64,000 bases of DNA from Nocardioides halotolerans DSM 19273 (GTDB lineage Bacteria; Actinomycetota; Actinomycetes; Propionibacteriales; Nocardioidaceae). Location of the stretch: the NCBI RefSeq assembly GCF_000422805.1, contig NZ_KE383923.1, forward strand, positions 195,296 through 259,295, read 5' to 3'. Made by a program: the position numbers and the translations under genes. Shown piece by piece: positions 24,116 through 32,835 of this stretch; position 1 is the stretch's first letter, and every line of letters starts with the position of its first letter. The notes beneath the pieces were generated by a model. That model saw only the letters and a program-made list of their open reading frames with translations. It was not told where the DNA came from and did not search any database.

Positions 24116-25900
24116 TCACTGCTCAGGGCCGCGCTGTCCCGCGTACCTCGCGTCCTCCACCCGCCGTGATGCGCGCCTCAGCTGCTCGGGCGTCTCGGGG
24201 TCGAGGCCGAGACCGTCGAGCAGGTGCGTGTAGCGCGCCAGCTCGGCGCCGAAGAGCTCCTTGACCCGTGCCTCGAGCGAGGTCCGGGCGCGCTCGGCGA
24301 GGCTGCGCACCGCCTGGTCGCCGAAGACCGCCTCGAGCAGCTTCTGGCCGAGCACCGCGGAGCCGCCGGCGATGCCGACCTCGGCGCCGGTGAGGCCGTA
24401 GGAGTAGGAGAAGACGACGATCATCAGCGCCACCGACAGCCCGTTGACGCCGAACGCGAGGAAGCGCGCCGTCGTGCGCTTGTCCTGGCCCTGGGTGCGG
24501 ACCATCGTCAGCACGTCCGACTGCCACTCGCGCACCGCGCGCTCGGCGTTGCGACGCAGCTCGCGGGAGGCCCGGCCGAGCTCGGCGCCGCTGTCGGCGA
24601 GCAGTCCCTGGCCCGAGGCGACCTGGCGCCAGGAGGCCTCGGCGCGCTCGGCCGCGGCCTCGGCGTGCTCGAGGATGAGCAGCTCGAGGCCCGACTCCAT
24701 CGCCACGGTGACCCGCTCGGCCTGCTGGGGCTTGCCCTTGACCGTGTTGACCAACCGGTCGCGCCACCGGCCGACCCGGCTCTCGAGGCTCTTGAGAAGC
24801 TCGCCGGTGCCGACGAACTCCTGCCAGCGCGCCAGCACCTCGCCGCGCAGGAGGCTGCCGTCCTCGACGCCGGCGAGCACCTTGCGGATCCCCTCGTCGT
24901 ACGCCGCCACGGCGTCCTCTCGGAGCCGGTCGGCGATGGCCACCTGCTCGGCCGCGGCGTCGGCCACCGGGTAGGTGCGCCGGGTCAGCGTGCGGACCGC
25001 GCCGTCGAGGGTCTGGATCACGACCTGCTGGCGCGCTCCGGCGTCGCCGGCCAGCGCCTCGAGCCACTCGCGGATCTCGCTGACGTGGTCGGCCGGCAGC
25101 AGCTCCTGGTCGCTCACCGGCCCCTCGTGGACCACGAAGAGCGGCGAGTCCTTGAGCCCCCGGCTCGCCAGCATCCGGGCGAGGTGGGTGGCGACGGTCT
25201 GCACGGCGTCCTCGGGGGTGCGGTCGAGGACGATCGCCACCGAGGTCGAGCGCTCCGCGGCCTGACGGAGGAACTCCCACGGCACCTGGTCGGCGTAGCG
25301 CGCGGCCGAGGTGACGAACAGCCACAGGTCGCCGGCGGCGAGCAGCTGGGCCGCGAGCTCGCGGTTCTCCTCGACCACGGAGTCGACGTCGGGCGCGTCG
25401 AGGATCGCGAGGCCTGGCGGCACCGACTCGGCCGGCACCAGCTGGAGCGCCGCGGGGTCGGTCGTCGGGTGGTCGACGCGCTCGAGGTCGGGCAGCAGCC
25501 GGTCGGCGCCGAACCACGAGGCGTCGTCGGGGTGGTGCACCAGCACGGGCGAGCGGGTGGTCGGCCGGAGCAGCCCGGGCTGGGTGACCTTGTGGCCCAC
25601 GAGCGAGTTGACCAGCGTCGACTTGCCGGCGCCGGTCGAACCGCCGACGACGGCGAGCAGCGGCGCCTCGAGCGTGGTCACGCGCGGGATGACGTAGTCC
25701 TCGAGCTGGTCGACCATCTCGCTGAGACCGGCACGCTGCTCGGCGATGCCGGGCACCTCCAGCGGCAGCCGGACCTCCTGCAGCGCCTGGTGCAGCCGCA
25801 CCAGCGCGGTGAGCATCACCGTGCCGTAGGAGCCCGCGCTCGGGGCACCGCCACCGTGGGCGATGCTGAACGGGTTGGTGGGGTCGGGGACGGTGGTCAT
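24116..25900 (-). CDS. Dynamin-like membrane GTPase, first of a pair
   Basis: A 594-residue protein. G1 is GGSTGAGKST at residues 86-95 and G3 is DAPD at 168-171. G4 is degenerate (VLDRTPEDA in place of N/TKxD). A hydrophobic pair lies near residues 490-530 (FLAFGVNGLSVALMIVVFSY and IAGGSAVLGQKLLEAVFG). The rest is helical and charged, consistent with a dynamin stalk. Its ATG overlaps the TGA of the prsW gene (ATGA), so expression is coupled to an intramembrane protease. Tandem large GTPases of this type remodel membranes in other actinobacteria. The function here is inferred. Confidence 0.82.
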   Translation of the reverse strand: MTTVPDPTNPFSIAHGGGAPSAGSYGTVMLTALVRLHQALQEVRLPLEVPGIAEQRAGLSEMVDQLEDYVIPRVTTLEAPLLAVVGGSTGAGKSTLVNSLVGHKVTQPGLLRPTTRSPVLVHHPDDASWFGADRLLPDLERVDHPTTDPAALQLVPAESVPPGLAILDAPDVDSVVEENRELAAQLLAAGDLWLFVTSAARYADQVPWEFLRQAAERSTSVAIVLDRTPEDAVQTVATHLARMLASRGLKDSPLFVVHEGPVSDQELLPADHVSEIREWLEALAGDAGARQQVVIQTLDGAVRTLTRRTYPVADAAAEQVAIADRLREDAVAAYDEGIRKVLAGVEDGSLLRGEVLARWQEFVGTGELLKSLESRVGRWRDRLVNTVKGKPQQAERVTVAMESGLELLILEHAEAAAERAEASWRQVASGQGLLADSGAELGRASRELRRNAERAVREWQSDVLTMVRTQGQDKRTTARFLAFGVNGLSVALMIVVFSYSYGLTGAEVGIAGGSAVLGQKLLEAVFGDQAVRSLAERARTSLEARVKELFGAELARYTHLLDGLGLDPETPEQLRRASRRVEDARYAGQRGPEQ

Positions 25901-27018
25901 CGAGTGGGGACCACCTGGCCGGGGAAGGCGATGCCGGGACGGATCGCGTTGATCCGGGCCAGGAAGTCCTGGCCGCGGACGGCGTAGTCGGCGGGCGCGG
26001 TGCCGTGCAGGTAGCGGTGGTGGAGGAAGCCGAGCTCGATGGCTGCCTGCTGGTAGTCGCGCATCGCGTCCTCCCCTGGCTTGCCAGCGGTCTGCTTCGC
26101 ATATGCCCGGGCCGCGCGCCGCGCCCTCAGGTCCACCACCCAGCCGATGTCGGTGGCCGGGAAGAGTCCCCGTTGAGCGGCGTCACCGAGCGCTGCCGCC
26201 AGCATCCTCCGCTCGGAGCGGCGGGACCAGACCCCGAGCCAGGTCAATCCGGCGAACGCTGGGACCATGATCAGCACGTAGGCGCCGGCGAACCCCTCGA
26301 AGCCGAAGATCGTGGAGCCGTTCCACGTGGCGTGAGCAAGCACGGCGCAGCAGTACCCCGCTACGGGGGCGAGCCAGCGCAGGGCTGGCTTGCGGGTGCC
26401 GACGGCGATGCCGACGCCGATGCCGGTGAAGGCGGTGAACAGCGGGTGCGCGAAGGGGCTGAACAGGCAGCGGATGACGAACGTCGACGTCACCCCGACG
26501 AGCCCGCCGGGGCCCATCCCGTCGGTCCCGTTGTAGGAGGCGCCGAGGTAGAGGATGTTCTCGGTGAAGGCGAACCCGATGCCGACCATCCCGGCGTAGA
26601 CGATGCCGTCGAGCACGCCGTCGAGCTCCGCCCGCCGCAACAGCAGGAGGAGCAGCAGGAACAGCCCCTTGCTGGCCTCCTCGGTGACCGGCGCGAGCAC
26701 CGCCAGGCTGACGCTGTCGGTCACGCCCGCGAACAGGCCGCCGATGCCCTGCACGACCAGCGCGCCGAACGTGGCCGCGAACGCCCCCCAGAGCAGCCCG
26801 AGGAGCAGCAGGCTTCGCGGCTCGGGCTCGTAGCGGTCGAGCCACAGGTAGCACAGCACCAGCGGCACGACGGGGATCGCCGCCAGGCAGGTCGCGAGCA
26901 CGGCGATGGCCGGGGCGCTGGAGAGCGCGATGACCAGCAGCATCGGGAGCGCACCGAGGCAGACCAGGACGGTCACCACGACGGTGAACGCCCGGCTGTC
27001 TCGACGCGGTGCGGCCAT
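25897..27018 (-). CDS. prsW: PrsW-family intramembrane metalloprotease
   Basis: A 373-residue membrane protein with about eight helices. It shows the four PrsW motifs: EE at 113-114 (TEEASKG), EN at 153-154 (FAFTENILYLGA), H191 (SPFAHPLFTA) and H229 (LAHATWNG). In Bacillus subtilis PrsW performs site-1 cleavage of the anti-sigma factor RsiW; the target here is unknown. The cytoplasmic C-terminal part (from about 300) is soluble and may serve regulation. The gene's end overlaps the GTPase start by 4 nt. Start ATG 27018; it diverges from pepP across 57 bp. Confidence 0.9.
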   Translation of the reverse strand: MAAPRRDSRAFTVVVTVLVCLGALPMLLVIALSSAPAIAVLATCLAAIPVVPLVLCYLWLDRYEPEPRSLLLLGLLWGAFAATFGALVVQGIGGLFAGVTDSVSLAVLAPVTEEASKGLFLLLLLLLRRAELDGVLDGIVYAGMVGIGFAFTENILYLGASYNGTDGMGPGGLVGVTSTFVIRCLFSPFAHPLFTAFTGIGVGIAVGTRKPALRWLAPVAGYCCAVLAHATWNGSTIFGFEGFAGAYVLIMVPAFAGLTWLGVWSRRSERRMLAAALGDAAQRGLFPATDIGWVVDLRARRAARAYAKQTAGKPGEDAMRDYQQAAIELGFLHHRYLHGTAPADYAVRGQDFLARINAIRPGIAFPGQVVPTR

Positions 27019-27075
27019 GGCGGGAGTGTAGGTGTCACGGGCTCCGGACCCGCCCTCCGGCGTAGAGTGGCGAGC

Positions 27076-28503
27076 GTGAGCGAGGACGACGCCAAGACCC
27101 CACGCGACCTGCACGTCGAGTCGCACGACCCCGCCGTCCCGGAGGCCTACAGCGCCTTCATGCGGACCGGGTGGGACGACCGCGAGATCGAGGTCCCCCG
27201 CCAGCCGGTGGCCGACCGCGCGGCCGAGCGCCGCGAGAAGCTGGCCGGGATGTTCCCCGGTGAGCGGCTGGTGCTGCCCGCGGGCACGTTCAAGGTCCGC
27301 GCCAACGACACCGACTACAAGTTCCGGCCCGACACCGCACACACCTACTTCTCCGGCAACCAGACGAGCGACGCGGTGCTGGTGATCGAGGCCGGTGAGG
27401 CGGTGCTCTACGCGCGCCCCCGCTCCGGCCGCGACACCGACGAGTTCTTCCGCGACCGCCAGTACGGCCAGCTCTGGGTCGGCCGGCGTCCCTCGCTCCG
27501 AGAGATCTCCGACGCCCTCGGCATCGAGTGCCGCCACATCGACCGGCTCCAGGACGCGCTGACCACCAACAGTGCGCCGAAGACCCGGGTGCTCCGCGGC
27601 ATCTCGCCGTCCGTCGACCGGATGGTCGCCGCCGACGAGAGCCTCGACGCCGACCTCCAGCGCGTGGTCGGCGAGCTGCGCCTGATCAAGGACGACTGGG
27701 AGATCGCCGAGCTCCGCGAGGCGTGCGAGATCACGGCGCTCGGCTTCGAGGACGCCGTGCGCGAGTGGAAGCAGGTGCTCGAGTACGGCGAGCGCTGGAT
27801 CGAGGGCACCTTCCAGCGCCGGGCCCGGGCGATGGGCAACGACGTCGGCTACGACTCGATCGTCGGCGGCGGCGCGCACGCGACCACGCTGCACTGGATC
27901 GACAACGACGGGCCGATCGAGCCCGGCAAGCTGGTCCTGCTCGACATGGGCGTCGAGGGCCGCAACCTCTACACCGCCGACGTGACCCGCACACTGCCGG
28001 TCGACGGCCGGTTCACCCCGCTCCAGCGCGACCTCTACGACCTGGTCTACAACGCCCAGCAGCAGGGCATCGAGGCGACCGTGCCCGGTGCGCCGTTCCT
28101 CGCGGCCCACAACGCCGCGATGAAGGTCCTCGCCCACGGCCTCGAGGACCTCGACCTCCTGCCGGTCTCGGCCGAGGAGGCGCTCGACCCGGACTCGAAG
28201 GTCTACGCGCGCTGGACGCTGCACGGCGTCAGCCACATGCTTGGCATGGACGTCCACGACTGCAACGGCACCTCGCCGGACATCTACCCCAAGGGCGACC
28301 TCGAGGTCGGCATGGTGCTGACCGTCGAGCCGGGGCTCTACTTCCAGGAGGACGACAAGCTCGTCCCCGAGGAGCTGCGCGGCATCGGCATCCGGATCGA
28401 GGACGACATCCTCGTCACCGCCGACGGCCCCGTGAACCTCTCCGACCACCTCCCCCGCACCTCGGCGGGCGTCGAGGAGTGGCTCCAGGCCAACCTGCCC
28501 TGA
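27076..28503 (+). CDS. pepP: Xaa-Pro aminopeptidase (M24B)
   Basis: A 475-residue dinuclear metalloaminopeptidase that releases N-terminal residues preceding proline. The pita-bread fold ligands are visible: LLDMGVEGRNLYTADVTRTLP (two Asp), LHGVSHMLGMDVHD (His), VEPGLYF (Glu) and GIRIEDDILVT (Glu). The N-terminal creatinase-like domain begins near residue 45 with the AAERREKLAGMFPGERLVLP segment. GTG 27076 is the only reasonable start in the short gap from prsW. Identification is secure. Confidence 0.95.
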   Translation: MSEDDAKTPRDLHVESHDPAVPEAYSAFMRTGWDDREIEVPRQPVADRAAERREKLAGMFPGERLVLPAGTFKVRANDTDYKFRPDTAHTYFSGNQTSDAVLVIEAGEAVLYARPRSGRDTDEFFRDRQYGQLWVGRRPSLREISDALGIECRHIDRLQDALTTNSAPKTRVLRGISPSVDRMVAADESLDADLQRVVGELRLIKDDWEIAELREACEITALGFEDAVREWKQVLEYGERWIEGTFQRRARAMGNDVGYDSIVGGGAHATTLHWIDNDGPIEPGKLVLLDMGVEGRNLYTADVTRTLPVDGRFTPLQRDLYDLVYNAQQQGIEATVPGAPFLAAHNAAMKVLAHGLEDLDLLPVSAEEALDPDSKVYARWTLHGVSHMLGMDVHDCNGTSPDIYPKGDLEVGMVLTVEPGLYFQEDDKLVPEELRGIGIRIEDDILVTADGPVNLSDHLPRTSAGVEEWLQANLP

Positions 28504-28636
28504 CCCGTCAGGCCCGCGGCCCCTCGGCCCGGTCCACCCGGACCGTCGGACCGGGCCGTACGGCACTGGTCGGCGCGCCGCCGTCCGCGAATGCTCCTGG
28601 GAGCAGGGACGGGCGACGTCTCCGGAGGGGGATCAC

Positions 28637-29905
28637 GTGGCGAGCAGGTGGCGGTTGGCCGGCGAGCTGGCGACGGTCGGCGTGCTCGCCGCGGCGACCA
28701 CCGTCGCCCTGACAGGCACAGGGGGCGACGCGAGTCGCGGGCCCGTCGCCGCACTGCGCGGGGCGGAGGTGTCCTCGGCCCCGGTCGCGGCCGTTGGGGC
28801 GGCCGAGACGCTGCCCATGCCTCCCCTCCCGGTGCTGCGCTCCGCGACCGCGGCGTCGTCGGGGCGGTCGGTGCGGCACAGCGCGTGGCGGGCGGGCCTC
28901 CGCGAACCCGCGGTCCGCGGCGTCGCAGACATCCCGGCGCGGGCGCTCGAGGCCTACCAGCGCGCCGCCACCGTCATCGACCACGCCGACCGGACCTGTC
29001 ACCTCGAGTGGCCGCTCCTCGCCGCGATCGCCAAGGTCGAGTCGGACCACGGCCGCTTCTCGGGGTCCGCTATCCGCCGTGACGGCCGCGTCCACCCGCT
29101 GATCCTCGGACCCCGTCTCACCGGCTCCGACCACACCCGCCGGATGCGTGACACCGACGCCGGCCGGCTCGACGGTGATCGACGCGTGGACCGGGCCTTG
29201 GGCCCGTTCCAGATCGTGCCGGCGACCTGGAGCCAGGTGCGCGTCGACGCGGACGGCGACGGTCGCCGCGACCCGCACGACCTCGACGACGCCGCGCTGG
29301 CCGCCTCCGTCTTCCTCTGCGCCGGCCGCGGGGACCTGGGCACGAGCACGGGTCAGCGCCTGGCCGTGTTCCGCTTCAACCCCGACGGCGGGTACGCGCG
29401 GCTCGTGCTGGCCGTGATGTCCGACTACGAGGAGGCGGCCGCGACCGAGCTCGTCGTCCTGGTCCGCACCGGCGTCGGTCGCGACCCGGTGGCGCCGATG
29501 GCGCCGACGGCGCACCCGACGACGACGTCGTCGACCGACGACGCGTCGTTCGTCGATGCCGGCTCTCCCGGCTGGACCGGGACCACCGTGAGCGGCACGC
29601 CCTCGGCACCGACCCCGACCCCGACCGCCGTGCCGACGACGACGCCCACCACGGAGCCCAGCCCGTCCGCCTCGGCGTCCACCACCCCGACCGACGCGCC
29701 CACCACCTCGGCTCCACCGACCGGCAGCGCGTCGCCCACGGCGTCCACCTCGACGACGGCGTCGCCCTCACCCACGGACGGCCGCGACCCGGTCCTGCCT
29801 CCTGAGGGTTGCGCAGGGTCCTCCGCTGGTCGAGGAGGTCAGTACGGCGAGGTGCGCGCCACCGCGAGTGCGCGCTTCAGGTCGAACGGGTCGGCCTGCA
29901 TGTAG
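28637..29905 (+). CDS. Secreted lytic-transglycosylase-like protein with Thr/Pro/Ser tail
   Basis: A 422-residue exported protein. An N-terminal hydrophobic signal (residues 8-30) is followed by a variable region. A lysozyme-like domain spans about 105-270: AIAKVESDHGRFSG carries the catalytic-type Glu, with RALGPFQIVPATW, DADGDGRRDPHDLDDAALAA and RFNPDGGYARLV downstream. This pattern occurs in actinobacterial transglycosylase SLT-like proteins that cut peptidoglycan. From about 285 the chain is a Thr/Pro/Ser/Ala-rich tail. The last 25-30 residues run 67 nt into the convergent GH6-like gene through a short repeat-like stretch (about 29810-29845), so the original stop may have been lost. GTG 28637 has GGAGGGGG upstream. 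Confidence 0.8.
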   Translation: MASRWRLAGELATVGVLAAATTVALTGTGGDASRGPVAALRGAEVSSAPVAAVGAAETLPMPPLPVLRSATAASSGRSVRHSAWRAGLREPAVRGVADIPARALEAYQRAATVIDHADRTCHLEWPLLAAIAKVESDHGRFSGSAIRRDGRVHPLILGPRLTGSDHTRRMRDTDAGRLDGDRRVDRALGPFQIVPATWSQVRVDADGDGRRDPHDLDDAALAASVFLCAGRGDLGTSTGQRLAVFRFNPDGGYARLVLAVMSDYEEAAATELVVLVRTGVGRDPVAPMAPTAHPTTTSSTDDASFVDAGSPGWTGTTVSGTPSAPTPTPTAVPTTTPTTEPSPSASASTTPTDAPTTSAPPTGSASPTASTSTTASPSPTDGRDPVLPPEGCAGSSAGRGGQYGEVRATASARFRSNGSACM

Positions 29906-30960
29906 AGCCACGGCCGACCGATCCACAGGTAGCCGTCGACGTACGCCGCCGCGTTGGCCGCGTCGGTCGCCGAGAGGCCCCAGGCCGGGTTGGCGACGTC
30001 CGCGGTCGGCGGGATGCCGAGCGTGACGCACGCCGTCTGGCCCGCCGTCTTGCAGGTGGTGGCGTTGTCGAAGTTCGGCCCGTGGTAGTCGTAGCCGTTG
30101 AACGGCGCCCCGTTCGACGCGGTGTTCACGACGAAGTGCTTGTCGGCGTAGCCCGCCGCCGCCAGCGCCTGCACCACCGCGGTGCCGAAGGCGATCTCCG
30201 CGGAGGTCGAGGCGTAGTGCGTCGAGTTGAGGGCGAAGCCGCGCGCCGTGTCGATGCCGGCCGGGACCAGGATCCTGAGCGCCTTCGCGGGGTCGTTGCG
30301 AAGCCAGTCGGAGGCGCCGGCATCGATGTAGACGCTGACGTTCGGCAGCGCGCTGAACACGTGCGAGGCGTAGCCGATGAGCTGCGACGGCAGCTGCGAG
30401 CCACCCGGCGCGCAGAGTGCGAACGGTCCGTCCGGCTGGAGCACCAGCGCGACGTGCGCCGAGCCGATGCCGGCCGCGAACCTGTCGATCCATCGCTTGT
30501 AGTCGCGCTGCTCCCTGGCCCGGGGCAGGCGGCGGCACGCCTCGTCCTCCCACGGCTTGAGCCGGAAGACGGTCATCTGCACGAGCGCCTCAGGGTCGCC
30601 CGCCTGGGCGATCGCGATGTGCTTCCGGACGGTCGCGGTGACCTTGTTGGTCGGGATCCACTGGCCGTACCACTTGGCCTTGGGCGCGAGCGCGATCTTC
30701 GCGAGCAGCTGCTTCTTCCGCCCCTTCGCGCGCTGGTAGGGAGTCCACGCCTGGTCGCCCGAGCCCTTGTAGACGCCCCAGGTGCGGTTGGCGAGCGGGT
30801 TGGTCTCCGCCGGCGTCCGGGGCGACTCGACCACGGCGCGCGCGGCCGGCGCCGGCGTACCGATCGCCGACGGAGTCACCGCCACAGCGAGCCCGCAGGC
30901 GAGCATCGCCGCGGTTGCGACGGACAGCGCGGCGGTACGCCGCGAGGCTTGCGTCCTCAT
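29839..30960 (-). CDS. Secreted glycoside hydrolase family 6-like protein
   Basis: A 373-residue protein with a signal peptide (residues 1-34). It resembles GH6 endoglucanases/cellobiohydrolases that hydrolyse beta-1,4-glucans by inversion: WGVYKGSGDQAW, YGQWI, RWIDRFAAGI, VYIDAGASDWL, GFALNSTHY, NTASNGAPFNGYD and a late WGLS...A-AAAYVDGYLWIGRPW. Differences are notable. The usual EPD acid motif reads QPDG (ALVLQPDGPFALC), and the LPDRDCA motif is replaced by LKPWEDEACRRLP. No cellulose-binding module is present. Catalysis may therefore be reduced or the substrate may differ. ATG 30960 gives the signal peptide. Its end overlaps the transglycosylase-like gene. Confidence 0.8.
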   Translation of the reverse strand: MRTQASRRTAALSVATAAMLACGLAVAVTPSAIGTPAPAARAVVESPRTPAETNPLANRTWGVYKGSGDQAWTPYQRAKGRKKQLLAKIALAPKAKWYGQWIPTNKVTATVRKHIAIAQAGDPEALVQMTVFRLKPWEDEACRRLPRAREQRDYKRWIDRFAAGIGSAHVALVLQPDGPFALCAPGGSQLPSQLIGYASHVFSALPNVSVYIDAGASDWLRNDPAKALRILVPAGIDTARGFALNSTHYASTSAEIAFGTAVVQALAAAGYADKHFVVNTASNGAPFNGYDYHGPNFDNATTCKTAGQTACVTLGIPPTADVANPAWGLSATDAANAAAYVDGYLWIGRPWLYMQADPFDLKRALAVARTSPY

Positions 30961-31076
30961 GACACCAGCGCACCATCCGCACCACTGGCCCCGCCGAGCT
31001 TCGGTCCAGATTCGTCCTTTCGGACACTCTCCGGCGAAGTCGCTGCGCCGGAGGGGGTAGGTCACAATGTCCGCAT

Positions 31077-31153
31077 GCCCTCGTAGCTCAGCTGGATAGA
31101 GCAACGGCCTTCTAATCCGTTTGGCGCAGGTTCGAGTCCTGCCGGGGGCGCCA
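31077..31153 (+). tRNA. tRNA-Arg (anticodon TCT), CCA encoded
   Basis: The cloverleaf is complete. The acceptor stem GCCCTCG pairs with CGGGGGC (one G-U), the D arm is GCTC...GAGC, the anticodon loop CTTCTAA gives anticodon TCT (reads AGA), and the T arm is GCAGG-TTCGAGT-CCTGC. G73 and an encoded CCA (31151-31153) follow. The anticodon stem ACGGC/TCCGT has a C-U mismatch at 31-39. AGA is a rare codon in this GC-rich genome. Confidence 0.95.
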
Positions 31154-31176
31154 CCCAGGTCGCCCGCAGCGAGCGA

Positions 31177-31662
31177 TCAGGCGTGCTGGTGGTCGTGGTC
31201 GTGTGGATGACCGTGGTGGTGCGCCCGCGCGTGCGCGGCGGTCACCGTGTCCCAGCCCGTGGCGTTGAGCGTGACGACCGCGACCGGGAAGATGCCGAGG
31301 TTCTCCTTGTCGATGTGCAGCGACAGCTCGTCCAGCAGCGCGGTCACCCGCTCCTCCAGGTCCGCGTCGTCGAGGCCCAGCTCGGAGAGCGCCTCGTCGA
31401 AGTCGAGGTGCTCGCCCTCGAGCTCCTCGACGGCCTCGACGAACTCGCCCTGGTCACGCAGGGCGCGGAAGACCCCGCCCTCCTCGCGACGCACGTGCTC
31501 GTCGAGCTGACCGGCCAGCACGGCGAGCGCCTGCCAGGCGCCGCAGCGGTCGCCGGCCGCCAGCGCGCGGCGGATGGTCCCGGACAGGTCGAGGAGGTCG
31601 AAGTGCTCGTCCATCAGCTCGGCGATGGGCTCCACGCCCCGGCAGCCGCAGTGCTCGCACAC
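31177..31662 (-). CDS. Hemerythrin-domain protein with Cys-rich start and His tail
   Basis: A 161-residue protein. A four-helix hemerythrin-like domain spans about residues 12-125 (ELMDEHFDLLD, LDEHVRREEGGVF, LEGEHLDFDEAL, LSLHIDKENLGIFP). It supplies the His/Glu/Asp ligands of a diiron site used for oxygen or NO binding. The start MCEHCGCRG carries three cysteines, as in other actinobacterial members, and the C-terminus is a His-rich tail (HARAHHHGHPHDHDHQHA). Its position downstream of the nitrate reductase operon suggests a role in oxygen/NO sensing or protection of that system. Transcriptional linkage is possible but not shown (gap of about 75 nt from the cupin gene). Confidence 0.88.
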   Translation of the reverse strand: MCEHCGCRGVEPIAELMDEHFDLLDLSGTIRRALAAGDRCGAWQALAVLAGQLDEHVRREEGGVFRALRDQGEFVEAVEELEGEHLDFDEALSELGLDDADLEERVTALLDELSLHIDKENLGIFPVAVVTLNATGWDTVTAAHARAHHHGHPHDHDHQHA

Positions 31663-31737
31663 ACCACGAGTCTCGTCCGCCCTCGGAGCAGGCAGCAGGG
31701 ACCTTGGTCCCGAGCCGAGCGGCCGAAGGGACCGACG

Positions 31738-32070
31738 TCAGGCCCGGGTCGCGACGGTGAGCAGCACCACGGCGTCGGTGAGGGCGGCGAGGTCGTGGCG
31801 GTGCGGTGGGATGACCACGTGGTCGCCCTCGGCGCCCTCCCAGGTGTCGTCGCCGGCGCTGAGCCGGACCCGCCCCGACATCACCAGCAGCGTCGCCTCC
31901 CCCGGCGACTCGTGCTCGCCGAGCGAACGACCCTCGGCGAGCGCGATCAGCGTTTGGCGCAGGTCGTGCTCGTGCCCGCCGTGGACCGTGACCGCGGCGC
32001 GGCCGCTGCTGGCGGCTCGCGCCTTGTCCAGCTGCTCCTCACCGGCTCGGGTGAGCGACGTGGCTTCCAT
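31738..32070 (-). CDS. Small cupin-domain protein
   Basis: A 110-residue single-domain cupin. The barrel motifs SLGEHESPGEATLLVMSGRV and VVIPPHRHDLAALTDAV are visible. Histidines in the first (EHESPGE) and second (PPHRHDL) motifs may bind a metal. Such proteins are often small sensors or enzymes without a fixed function. It lies 51 nt after narI and before the hemerythrin gene, all on the minus strand, which suggests it belongs to the nitrate respiration unit. Confidence 0.75.
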   Translation of the reverse strand: MEATSLTRAGEEQLDKARAASSGRAAVTVHGGHEHDLRQTLIALAEGRSLGEHESPGEATLLVMSGRVRLSAGDDTWEGAEGDHVVIPPHRHDLAALTDAVVLLTVATRA

Positions 32071-32121
32071 GCGGGGCTCCCATCGGGTGAGGCGTGAGGT
32101 AGGTGGGCAGGACGAACGGGC

Positions 32122-32835
32122 TCACCAGCCCGGGCGCCTGCTGCGGCTGCCCAGCTGCACGTCGCGGCTGCGGTAGACGATGTAGGGCCGGGTCAGGTAG
32201 CCCACCGGCGCGCTGAACACGTGGACCAGGCGGGTGAACGGCCAGAGCGCGAACAGGCCGAACGCGACCAGCGCGTGCAGCTGGAACCCGAGCGGCGCCT
32301 CGGCCATCAGGTCGGCGTCGGGCTGGAAGGCGAGGAACGAGCGGTACCAGACCGAGACGCCCTCGCGGTAGTTGTACTCACCGCCGATGGTCATGATGGA
32401 GCCGGCGATGGTGTTCCACATGCCCAGCACGATGGCCGCGGCGAGGAAGGCGTACATCACCTTGTCCATCACCGTGGTCGCGGAGAACACCGGGCCGACC
32501 GTGCGGCGGCGGTAGACCAGGATCGCGAGGCCGACCACCGCCATCACCCCCGCCAGCAGGCCGCCGGTGACCGCGACGAGGTGGTAGGCGTGCTCGCCGA
32601 TGCCGACCGCGTCGGTCCAGGCCTGCGGCACCAGCAGCCCGATGACGTGCCCGCCGACGACCCCCAGCATCCCGAAGTGGAACAGCGGGCTGCCGATCCG
32701 CAGCAGCCGGTCCTCGTAGAGCTGCGAGGAGCGCGTCGTCCATCCGAACTTGTCGTAGCGGTAGCGCCAGAAGTGACCGACGACGAAGGTCGCGATGCAC
32801 AGGTAGGGGACGATCACCCACAGGAAGACGTCCAT
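32122..32835 (-). CDS. narI: Respiratory nitrate reductase gamma subunit (cytochrome b)
   Basis: A 237-residue membrane subunit with five helices that carries two haem b groups, oxidises menaquinol and passes electrons to NarH. Recognisable segments are VIVPYLCIATFVVGHFWRYR near the start, FHFGMLGVVGGHVIGL and HAYHLVAVTGG (haem-ligand histidines), and FQLHALVAFGLFALWPFTRLVH. ATG 32835 abuts the narJ stop with no spacing. It is the last structural gene of the operon. Confidence 0.96.
   Translation of the reverse strand: MDVFLWVIVPYLCIATFVVGHFWRYRYDKFGWTTRSSQLYEDRLLRIGSPLFHFGMLGVVGGHVIGLLVPQAWTDAVGIGEHAYHLVAVTGGLLAGVMAVVGLAILVYRRRTVGPVFSATTVMDKVMYAFLAAAIVLGMWNTIAGSIMTIGGEYNYREGVSVWYRSFLAFQPDADLMAEAPLGFQLHALVAFGLFALWPFTRLVHVFSAPVGYLTRPYIVYRSRDVQLGSRSRRPGW

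Noticed and set aside
23820-24233. Several short frames in the 168-bp inverted repeat
   Set aside because: They mirror each other on the two strands because the DNA is palindromic and show no coding character.
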